A DNA stretch of 6,771 nucleotides from Deltaproteobacteria bacterium (GTDB taxonomy: Bacteria > Desulfobacterota > Desulfobacteria > Desulfobacterales > JAABPS01), in contig JAFDFT010000195.1 of assembly GCA_019309685.1 (NCBI GenBank), positions 1-6,771 of the forward strand, written 5' to 3'. Of this stretch, positions 1-6,746 are shown one piece after another. The position numbers and the translations under genes are program-made. The notes beneath the pieces are model-generated. The model was not told the origin of the DNA, did not search any database, and saw only the letters and a program-made list of their open reading frames with translations. How positions within the stretch are numbered: the stretch's first letter is position 1; the number at the start of each line of letters is the position of its first letter.

Positions 1-3000
1 AATCTGCTTGCGCCGGATAGCGAAGGACAGTTAAGGGCCATGCGAAACGCCTATGAAACATCCGGTTTATCACCTGCTGATATTGACCTTATTGAATGCC
101 ATGGTACGGGGACCCCTCTTGGAGATACAACAGAACTACAAAGCCTGGTCCATTTATGGAGTGATGAGGACTGGTCTGCAGAACAATGCGCCATCGGGTC
201 TGTAAAGTCCATGATCGGGCATTTGTTAACAGGGGCGGGTATAGCAGGCTTGATTAAAACGGTCCTTGCCATGAACAATAAGATCTTCCCGCCATCGATT
301 CATTTTAACAATCCTTCAAAAAACAGCCCCCTTTTCAGCAGCCCTTTTAGAGTACAAACAGATCCTCAACCCTGGGAAAAAAGAAATACCAATATTCCCC
401 GACGTGCGGCAATTAATGCATTTGGCTTTGGCGGAACAAACGGGCATATCCTTTTAGAGGAATTTTATTCAGAATCTTCGGAGCCTAAACAACCATTTTC
501 CGAAATTTCGGTTATATCAGGCGAAACCTCTTATAAAATCCTGGATAAAGATATTCCACCCATTGCTGCCATTGGTATGGATACAGCGTTTGGCCCTATA
601 AATTCATTACGCTCATTTCAGGAAACTGTGTTTAATGGAACTTCCGCTTTAAGAAATATACCGGAATCAAGATTTCAAGGAAGCGAATCTTTTGCTGAAA
701 AATATATAAACGTGTCAGATTTTCAGGGCGGTTTTATGGAAGGCATTTCGGTGAGGATGGATGAATTTAGAATCCCACCGAATGAAATTCGGGACATTCT
801 CCCGCAGCAGCTTCTCATGCTCAAAATCGCAGCCGGCGCTATGAAAAATGCTGAAATGAGCACCAATGAAAATCGCTCCCGTATGAGCGCATTCATCGGA
901 GTTGATTTTGATTTCGACACCACTAATTTCAATCTCCAATGGGACATTGAAAACAAAGTATCTCTTTGGAAAAACATACTTGATCTCGACCTTGATGAGG
1001 AGCAAATTTCAACGTGGTTGGAGCAATTAAAAGCTGCCTGCGGTGAACCATTAACCGCTACCCGTACGCTGGGCGCACTTGCGTCAATTGTTGCCTCCAG
1101 GGTCGCCAGAGAATTTCATTTTGGAGGTCCCAGTTTTGTTGTATCTGAAGGGGAAGCTTCAGGACTCAGAGCACTTGAAATCGGGGTACGCTCTCTTCAG
1201 CAGCATGAAACAGACGCGGTCCTTGTGGGTGCCATTGATTTTGCAGGAGATGTGAGAAATGCTGTCATATCCAATTTGACTAAGCCCTTATCTGTAAATG
1301 GCAACATTTCCCCCTTTGATATATCCGGTGACGGTACGCTACCCGGTGATGGATGCGCCGCAGTTATTTTAAAAAGACAGGACGATGCAATAAAGGATGG
1401 AAACAGGATTTATTGCACAATTAAAGGTATCGGTGCATCTACCGGCGGTGATATCAAATCAGGTGTAGTTTCAAAAGAAGCATATGTTTTATCCTTAAAG
1501 CGATGCTTTAGGGATTCTAGTTTATCTCCTGAATCCGTCACCCACATGGAATCCCATGGTAGTGGGTATAAAAATGACGACACTGCTGAATCAGAAGCGC
1601 TCATTGAATTCTTTCCTAACCCAAAAAATACAGTCAAAAGATTGCCTGCTGAAAAATCTATTTCTTTGGGAGCCATAAAACCCATTATAGGCCACACAGG
1701 TGCAGCGTCAGGCCTTGCTTCGTTTGTCAAATCATCGCTTTGCCTTTATCATAGCATCATACCACCATTAACTAATTTTTCTACTCCTCAAAACCCTCGC
1801 TGGCAGCAAAGCCCCTTCCATATGCCCGTCAATCCACAACACTGGTTACGAGACAGAGAAAACGGTCCTCGCAGGGCATGTGTAGCATCCCTGTCTTCAG
1901 ACGGAACGTGTATGCATGTGATTCTTGAAGAATCCAATAATGACCATATTCTTCAAAAGAAGGATAAATTAACAACTGCATTACAAATAGAACAAAAAAG
2001 CCCTATGGGGCTTCGTCAGTATGGACTATTTGTAGTTGAAGGCGACACTCCTGAATCCGTTTCAAAAAACCTGACTGATCTCCACGGCCATGTAAAAAAT
2101 CACCTAAAAAGCTCCGGCAATATCGAGCTTGCTGCTGCTTCATGGTATTCGAAAAACCCTTTAGATTCTGATAAAAAATACGCGGTTTCCATTCTTCTAA
2201 AAGATGAACATCAGCTTGATGCGTATGTGGATACAGCAAAAAAGGCTGTATCGTCAGGTATACCTAAAAAACTGAACGGACCTGACACTATCTGTTATTC
2301 TCCATATCCATTATTCGATCCTAACACGCTGGCCTTTGTTTTTCCAGGTTCAGGAAGTCATTATCTTGGAATGGGACGAGGAATCGGCACCCAGTGGCCA
2401 GAAATTTTTAATGAAATGGATGATGAAACACCTCACTTAAAAGCTCAGATGCTTCCGGAATACTATATGCCCTGGCGGTCATCATGGGGACCTGACTGGG
2501 AAAAACAAGCATATGAGAAAATAATCTCAGACCCTTTAAATATGATATTTGCACAGGTCATGCACGGACGGGTCATGTCCCAAGTTATCCGAAATTTTGG
2601 TGTAAGCCCAAACGCCGTAATCGGTTATAGCCTGGGTGAGTCTGTTGGCCTTTTCTCCATGGGAGCGTGGCCGGATCCAGCACAAATGCTTGACCGAATG
2701 CTTTCCACCCAGCTTTTTCGTACAGACCTTTACGGGCCCTGCAATGCGTTACGTAAAGCATGGAAAGTACCTTCCACTGAACAGGTACAATGGGTAACCG
2801 GCATGGTCAATCGTCCCGCTGAAGTCGTTCAAAAAGCTGTTGACCAATTTCCTTACGCACGGCTGCTGATTGTAAATTCACCTGAAGAATGCGTAATTGG
2901 CGGACACAAAGCTCATGTTAATGAAGTAGTAAAAGCACTTGAATGTGATATTTTCTATTTAGATGGTGTGGTTACGGTTCATTGTGATGCAGCAATTCCT

Positions 3001-5424
3001 GTTGCCAACGAATACAGAGATCTTCATCTTTTCCCAACCCATCCACCTGAAAACATTCGGTTTTACTCCTGCGCGTGGGGGAAACAATACGAGCCGTCCA
3101 CAAACCTATCCGCACAATCTATACTGGATCAGGCGATTGAAGGTTTTGATTTTACAAAAGTGATCGAACAGGCTTATTCTGATGGAATTAGAATATTTAT
3201 GGAAATGGGGCCATTTAACTCATGCAGTCGAATGATAGACAATATTCTTGGTTCAAGACCCCACCTAGCGATTTCTACGTGTAATCGGGGTGAAGACGAT
3301 GCTTTATCTATCCTGAAATTTCTTGGATCTCTTATCTCAGAAAGGGTATCTGTTGATCTCAATCAATTATACGGACCTGGATCATTTCCGCATGCTGTAT
3401 TAAACAGAGCTGAGAACAAAAAGAACAATAAAATTTTTCTGACCATTGGCAGTGAAAAGCCCCGCCCCGTTTTGCCCGCATCTGTTCAGGTCAAAGAAAC
3501 ACAGCCATTGCCGTCCCAGTTACAAGATCAGCAGTTTACAAATTCTGATCTGAGCAAAAACGATCTCATCGATACCGTAAAAAGAAACATGGAGATGACG
3601 AACGACACGCACAATACATTTCTCCGAATATTCGATGAATTAAGCCGATCTGTTGAGGAAGCTATTTCTTTACAGACCAAGCTAATTGAAATAGCAAAAA
3701 AAAGCGGCAATATACCCCTTAATAACATCAAACCCTATGCTGACCCTGTTATACAAAAAACAGAGGCTAAAGCTGCGCCACCGGCTTTTTCCAAAGATAT
3801 GTGTATGGAATTTGCCATTGGTTCTATTGCCAGGGTTCTGGGGCCTAAATTTGAAATCATCGATACGTATAAGACCCGTGTTCGTTTGCCTGATGAGCCT
3901 TTGATGCTGGTAGACAGAATAGTTTCCATTCATGGCGAAAAACTATCCCTGGGTTCAGGCAGAATCGTCACCCAGCATGATGTTCTTTCAGACGCTTGGT
4001 ATCTGGATGCCGGAAAAGCGCCTATTTGCATTTCTGTAGAAGCTGGCCAGGCAGACCTGTTCTTATGTTCATATCTAGGCATTGATCACATGGTCAAAGG
4101 TAAAAGATGTTACCGGCTGTTGGACGCATCTGTTATTTTCCACCGTGGTCTACCTCAGCCGGGCGATACTATTACTTATGACATTAACATTGATAAATTT
4201 ATAAAGCAGGGAGATACCTATCTTTTCTTTTTTAACTTTAAAGGTACTATTAATGACCAACCCCTGATCAGTATGTCTGATGGATGCGCCGGCTTCTTTA
4301 CGGAAGAGGAAGTTGTAAATTCCGGCGGTATTATTCTTACCCAGGAAGATACTGCTCCAGCAAAAGGTATTATGCCTTCAGACTGGACGGATCTTGTTCC
4401 GATGGAAGTAGAAACATATGATGAAGGTTCTTTATCCGAACTTCGAAAAGGCAATGTTTTCGGATGCTTCGGGATCCTTTTTCAAGGTATTGAATTAAAT
4501 GCTGCCCTTAGACTACCTTCAGGTAAAATGAAGCTCATTGACCGAGTTCTGCACCTTGATCCTAAGGGGGGACGATACGGCATGGGTGTAATAAAAGCAG
4601 AAGCGGACGTTTATCCGGATGACTGGTTTCTGACATGTCACTTTATGGATGACATGGTCATGCCTGGCACACTTATGTACGAATGCTGTGCCCATACGCT
4701 TCGTGTATTTCTTCTTCGTTTGGGTTGGGTCACGGAAAAATCCGATGTCTGTTTTGAACCGATAATCGGCAAAAAGGCTGTTTTAAAATGCCGTGGTCCG
4801 GTGACTCCTGATACCAAAAAAGTGGTTTATGAAGTTGAAATAAAGGAACTCGGTTACGGGCCTGAACCATTCGTCATCGCAGACGCGAACATGTATGCGG
4901 ATGGTCATCGGATCGTGATGTTTAAAGACATGTCCATGAAAATTTCAGGGCTTGACCGTAAAGAAATTGAATCTTTTTGGGAGTCACGAAAAACAGCACA
5001 CATCAAACTATCCGATCAGCCTGACGTTTCTGTGCCCTCTTCTCAACCGGCATTTACCTATGAGCAGTTGCTCGAATTTTCTACTGGCGATCCTGCTAAA
5101 GCCTTTGGAGAGAAATATTCAGATTTTAGTAAGGACAGATTTATTGCCAGACTCCCTAACCCTCCTTTATTGCTTATTGACCGCATCCCCCATATCGAGC
5201 CTGAACCATGGGTGCTTAAACCGGGCGGCTGGATACAAGCGGAACACGATGTTTTACCTGACGCATGGTATTTTACCTCAAACAGGATACCCGTTATGCC
5301 GTTTAGCATTCTTTTGGAGATCGCGCTTCAGCCATGCGGATGGCTTGCCGCTTATATGGGATCAGCGCTTCGAAGCAGCAATGATTTAAAATTTAGAAAC
5401 CTTGGAGGCACGGCTGTGTCTTAA
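1..5424 (+). CDS. pfaC: PfaC/Pfa3-like polyunsaturated (secondary) lipid synthase, KS-CLF-AT-DH-DH; 5' end outside window, frame broken inside DH2
   Basis: Large multidomain cytoplasmic synthase for carrier-bound polyketide-like fatty acid assembly. The frame is open from base 1, so the KS N-terminus and its Cys lie upstream. Domains by base position: KS C-half (1-469) with catalytic HGTGT (His 100-102), VKSMIGH (Lys 205-207, His 220-222) and the closing FGFGGTNGH (421-447); CLF (about 556-1935) with Glu 1153-1155 at the Cys position but His 1555, Lys 1678 and His 1693 kept; KS-AT linker (1936-2328); AT (about 2329-3255) with FPGSGSHYLGMGR (from 2341), nucleophile motif GYSLGE (Ser 2629-2631) and His 2980-2982; a charged, helical linker (about 3540-3700); DH1 (3796-4950), a double hotdog whose second half carries CHFMDDMVMPG (His 4639-4641); and the start of DH2 (from about 5041). 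The frame ends in tandem TAA TGA within DH2. The symbol is a family-level label: gammaproteobacterial PfaC lacks the AT, whereas myxobacterial Pfa3 has it. The lipid product is unknown. Confidence 0.9.
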   Translation, partial: NLLAPDSEGQLRAMRNAYETSGLSPADIDLIECHGTGTPLGDTTELQSLVHLWSDEDWSAEQCAIGSVKSMIGHLLTGAGIAGLIKTVLAMNNKIFPPSIHFNNPSKNSPLFSSPFRVQTDPQPWEKRNTNIPRRAAINAFGFGGTNGHILLEEFYSESSEPKQPFSEISVISGETSYKILDKDIPPIAAIGMDTAFGPINSLRSFQETVFNGTSALRNIPESRFQGSESFAEKYINVSDFQGGFMEGISVRMDEFRIPPNEIRDILPQQLLMLKIAAGAMKNAEMSTNENRSRMSAFIGVDFDFDTTNFNLQWDIENKVSLWKNILDLDLDEEQISTWLEQLKAACGEPLTATRTLGALASIVASRVAREFHFGGPSFVVSEGEASGLRALEIGVRSLQQHETDAVLVGAIDFAGDVRNAVISNLTKPLSVNGNISPFDISGDGTLPGDGCAAVILKRQDDAIKDGNRIYCTIKGIGASTGGDIKSGVVSKEAYVLSLKRCFRDSSLSPESVTHMESHGSGYKNDDTAESEALIEFFPNPKNTVKRLPAEKSISLGAIKPIIGHTGAASGLASFVKSSLCLYHSIIPPLTNFSTPQNPRWQQSPFHMPVNPQHWLRDRENGPRRACVASLSSDGTCMHVILEESNNDHILQKKDKLTTALQIEQKSPMGLRQYGLFVVEGDTPESVSKNLTDLHGHVKNHLKSSGNIELAAASWYSKNPLDSDKKYAVSILLKDEHQLDAYVDTAKKAVSSGIPKKLNGPDTICYSPYPLFDPNTLAFVFPGSGSHYLGMGRGIGTQWPEIFNEMDDETPHLKAQMLPEYYMPWRSSWGPDWEKQAYEKIISDPLNMIFAQVMHGRVMSQVIRNFGVSPNAVIGYSLGESVGLFSMGAWPDPAQMLDRMLSTQLFRTDLYGPCNALRKAWKVPSTEQVQWVTGMVNRPAEVVQKAVDQFPYARLLIVNSPEECVIGGHKAHVNEVVKALECDIFYLDGVVTVHCDAAIPVANEYRDLHLFPTHPPENIRFYSCAWGKQYEPSTNLSAQSILDQAIEGFDFTKVIEQAYSDGIRIFMEMGPFNSCSRMIDNILGSRPHLAISTCNRGEDDALSILKFLGSLISERVSVDLNQLYGPGSFPHAVLNRAENKKNNKIFLTIGSEKPRPVLPASVQVKETQPLPSQLQDQQFTNSDLSKNDLIDTVKRNMEMTNDTHNTFLRIFDELSRSVEEAISLQTKLIEIAKKSGNIPLNNIKPYADPVIQKTEAKAAPPAFSKDMCMEFAIGSIARVLGPKFEIIDTYKTRVRLPDEPLMLVDRIVSIHGEKLSLGSGRIVTQHDVLSDAWYLDAGKAPICISVEAGQADLFLCSYLGIDHMVKGKRCYRLLDASVIFHRGLPQPGDTITYDINIDKFIKQGDTYLFFFNFKGTINDQPLISMSDGCAGFFTEEEVVNSGGIILTQEDTAPAKGIMPSDWTDLVPMEVETYDEGSLSELRKGNVFGCFGILFQGIELNAALRLPSGKMKLIDRVLHLDPKGGRYGMGVIKAEADVYPDDWFLTCHFMDDMVMPGTLMYECCAHTLRVFLLRLGWVTEKSDVCFEPIIGKKAVLKCRGPVTPDTKKVVYEVEIKELGYGPEPFVIADANMYADGHRIVMFKDMSMKISGLDRKEIESFWESRKTAHIKLSDQPDVSVPSSQPAFTYEQLLEFSTGDPAKAFGEKYSDFSKDRFIARLPNPPLLLIDRIPHIEPEPWVLKPGGWIQAEHDVLPDAWYFTSNRIPVMPFSILLEIALQPCGWLAAYMGSALRSSNDLKFRNLGGTAVS
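5390..5421 (+). other. Frameshift junction inside the synthase gene (one extra base, best placed at T5419)
   Basis: The frame used upstream stops at TAA 5422-5424, directly followed by in-frame TGA 5425-5427. The frame used downstream is open only from 5390, after TAA 5387-5389, so the switch must fall in this interval. Reading GTG (5416-5418), omitting T5419 and resuming at CTT (5420-5422) gives NLGGTAVLNEVF, a smooth FabA-like strand, so a single extra T is the simplest explanation. A purine-rich GGAGG (5404-5408) lies 10 bases before TCT TAA, which superficially recalls the RF2-type +1 recoding layout. However, the spacing is much longer than in prfB, and a tRNA on UCU would re-pair poorly with CUU. 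A real mutation or an assembly error is more likely than recoding. Confidence 0.8.
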
Positions 5425-6202
5425 TGAAGTTTTCCAAAGGCAAGGCACTCTAAAAACACAGGCCAGGCTCACCCATGTATCAGAAGCAGCGGAAATGATC
5501 ATAGAACAGTATGATTTTCGGGTGCTCCAGAATGATGAAGTTGTTTTTAAAGGAGATACGAATTTTGGTTTTTTTACAAATCAGTCTCTTTCCACTCAGG
5601 CAGGTATCCGGGGCATAGAAAAGGATATTTACAACCCAACACCTGAGGACATAGACAAAGGTGATTCACACGTATTCGATGACATACCCCCCCTTTTTCC
5701 GGATGATACGAACCATTTACTGCATACCAGTTATGAACGTATGAACATGCCGTCAAAGGCGCTTCGCATGATTGATAAGATCGATCTTTACGTGCCGGAT
5801 GGCGGACCTCACAATCTTGGGTATATTCGCGGTGTAAAGGAAGTGGATCCTTCTGAATGGTTTTTTAAAGCACACTTTTACCAGGACCCTGTGTGTCCGG
5901 GATCGTTAGGCGTTGAGTCTTTTCTTCAGCTTCTAAAGTTCGTTGCAATAGACAAGTGGAAAGACCTGCGATTAACCCATACATTTGACATGATCCTTGA
6001 CTCGTCTTTTAAATGGACATACAGAGGTCAGATTTTAAAAACGAACAAAAAAATTGAGGTTGAGGCATACATAAAAGAACTTAAAGACTTGCCTGACCCT
6101 GCCCTGATTGCAGATGGTTTTTTAAAGGTGGATGGTTTATATATCTATAAAATGGAAAATTTTGGTATCCGGCTGATATCACATGATAAGTTGCAGTTGT
6201 AG
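5402..6202 (+). CDS. C-terminal remainder of the same synthase (rest of FabA-like DH2), in the +1 frame
   Basis: Continuation of the upstream synthase rather than an independent gene. It starts mid-fold in the first hotdog of DH2 (strands through GTLKTQARLTHVSEAAEMII, typical of FabA-like domains). It then encodes the catalytic second hotdog, with MIDKIDLYVP and the active-site segment FFKAHFYQDPVCPGSLGVE (His 5873-5875, Glu 5915-5917 where E. coli FabA has Asp84). The protein ends soon after the hotdog, so there is no C-terminal acylglycerol-phosphate acyltransferase domain like that of myxobacterial Pfa3. The nominal TTG start at 5402 has no Shine-Dalgarno ahead of it; the frame is open from 5390. 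A GGAGG at 5404-5408 lies 5 bases before an in-frame CTG at 5414, so weak separate initiation cannot be excluded, but it would yield half a domain. Function: dehydration of beta-hydroxyacyl intermediates if joined to the rest of DH2. Confidence 0.85.
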   Translation: MEARLCLNEVFQRQGTLKTQARLTHVSEAAEMIIEQYDFRVLQNDEVVFKGDTNFGFFTNQSLSTQAGIRGIEKDIYNPTPEDIDKGDSHVFDDIPPLFPDDTNHLLHTSYERMNMPSKALRMIDKIDLYVPDGGPHNLGYIRGVKEVDPSEWFFKAHFYQDPVCPGSLGVESFLQLLKFVAIDKWKDLRLTHTFDMILDSSFKWTYRGQILKTNKKIEVEAYIKELKDLPDPALIADGFLKVDGLYIYKMENFGIRLISHDKLQL

Positions 6203-6218
6203 CCTTATAGACTATAAT
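6191..6218 (+). promoter_or_regulatory. Possible sigma-70 promoter for the small exported-protein gene
   Basis: A perfect TATAAT (6213-6218) is preceded at 16 bases by TTGCAG (6191-6196), which keeps only the TTG of the -35 consensus and overlaps the end of the synthase gene. Transcription would start near 6225, giving a leader of only about 11 bases before the ATG at 6236. The region is AT-rich, so a chance TATAAT is possible. Confidence 0.35.
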
Positions 6219-6234
6219 ATTAAGATCTTAATAT
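6217..6234. promoter_or_regulatory. Perfect 18-bp palindrome, candidate operator
   Basis: ATATTAAGATCTTAATAT is identical to its reverse complement, centred between 6225 and 6226. It overlaps the last two bases of the TATAAT box, would span the predicted transcription start, and ends one base before the ATG at 6236. That is a classic place for a dimeric repressor site. As RNA it could form only a weak 7-bp A/U stem with a GATC loop and no U-tract, so it is not a good intrinsic terminator. Confidence 0.5.
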
Positions 6235-6235
6235 C

Positions 6236-6691
6236 ATGATGATAAATCATATCATATCTATTCTTGTCGTATTGTGCCTACTTTCATTTACAGCTGTTAC
6301 AACTTCCGATGACTTGAACAAATTGTATTCAAAGGATTATGATGGGTTTTGGGAACATTGGGAAAGGATTAAAAATGAAGCTGTATCATGCGATGATCCT
6401 CAAAAAACATCGCTATACTTTTCTAATGCTTTAGAAACTCTTGGTAATGCAGAAGTATCTGAAGCGAATGGGGAAGTCATTGAAAATCTTGCTTTAAAAA
6501 ATCCAGAATGTTTGCTTCGAGGATTAGAGGGTAAACCCATTGAGAATCAACGCAAATTCATCAAGTTTTTCTTAATTCACCCAATATTCAATGAACCATC
6601 ACTGATCGAAAAATCATTGAACCAGATTTGGAGCAAACAAATATATTTAAACCTGAAAAAAGTTTACTATAGTGTTAAGAGAGCCAATTAA
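6236..6691 (+). CDS. Small probably exported protein of unknown function (151 aa)
   Basis: I do not recognise a family. The first about 24 residues look like a Sec signal peptide or a single N-terminal anchor: a hydrophobic core ISILVVLCLLSF followed by TAVTTS and an acidic start of the mature part (DDLNKLY). Cys14 lies within the hydrophobic core without a good lipobox (VVLC has Leu at -1), so a lipoprotein is unlikely. The mature part is mostly helical in character, with aromatic FWEHWERIK, two cysteines (Cys52 in SCDDP, Cys92 in NPECLL) that could pair if the protein is periplasmic, and a basic C-terminus. Two adjacent ATGs (6236, 6239) are possible starts; neither has a clear Shine-Dalgarno. 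It lies 33 bases after the synthase stop on the same strand but has its own candidate promoter and palindrome and much lower GC (35% over 6241-6540), so it may be an unrelated or acquired gene rather than part of the lipid operon. Confidence 0.7.
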   Translation: MMINHIISILVVLCLLSFTAVTTSDDLNKLYSKDYDGFWEHWERIKNEAVSCDDPQKTSLYFSNALETLGNAEVSEANGEVIENLALKNPECLLRGLEGKPIENQRKFIKFFLIHPIFNEPSLIEKSLNQIWSKQIYLNLKKVYYSVKRAN

Positions 6692-6709
6692 CCAAGCTAT
6701 TCATTTTTT

Positions 6710-6733
6710 AACCTAAAACTTAAAACCTAAAAC
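6710..6733. repeat. Short tandem-like direct repeat AACCTAAAAC
   Basis: AACCTAAAAC occurs at 6710-6719 and again at 6724-6733, separated by TTAA, giving a 14-base period. It lies in the AT-rich gap after the small gene and just before a possible next start codon. It could be a pair of protein-binding half sites or simply low-complexity intergenic sequence. No intrinsic terminator with a GC stem and U-tract is visible in 6692-6746. Confidence 0.4.
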
Positions 6734-6736
6734 CAT

Positions 6737-6742
6737 TATAAT
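6737..6742 (+). promoter_or_regulatory. TATAAT box immediately before a possible start codon
   Basis: A perfect -10 hexamer ends 4 bases before the ATG at 6747, so a transcript from it would be leaderless or nearly so. No credible -35 is found 16-18 bases upstream (the sequence there is CTAAAA/TAAAAC). In such AT-rich sequence a chance match is quite possible. Confidence 0.2.
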
Positions 6743-6746
6743 CTCT

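Noticed and set aside
1410..1730. Minus-strand open frame of 106 codons within the CLF region
   Set aside because: It is antisense to conserved CLF motifs (HGSG, Lys, GH), has no recognisable product, and is one of several such chance frames opposite this long gene.
3421..3790. Search for an acyl carrier protein between AT and DH1
   Set aside because: No phosphopantetheine-type LGxDS motif is present in this linker or elsewhere in the visible protein; the segment looks like flexible linker plus helix.
4952..5389. Open 145-codon frame on the plus strand overlapping DH2
   Set aside because: It lies in another frame of strongly conserved FabA-like coding sequence, has no domain character and no ribosome binding site; it is a shadow of the synthase gene.
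5404..5453. GGAGG followed by ATG at 5424-5426 overlapping the TAA stop, resembling translational coupling to a new gene
   Set aside because: That ATG is in the third frame and closes after nine codons (MKFSKGKAL), so it does not open the downstream DH2 reading frame.
6680..6698. GTTAA/TTAAC inverted repeat around the stop of the small gene as a terminator
   Set aside because: The stem is only 5 AT-rich base pairs with a 9-base loop and is not immediately followed by a U-tract, too weak for an intrinsic terminator.
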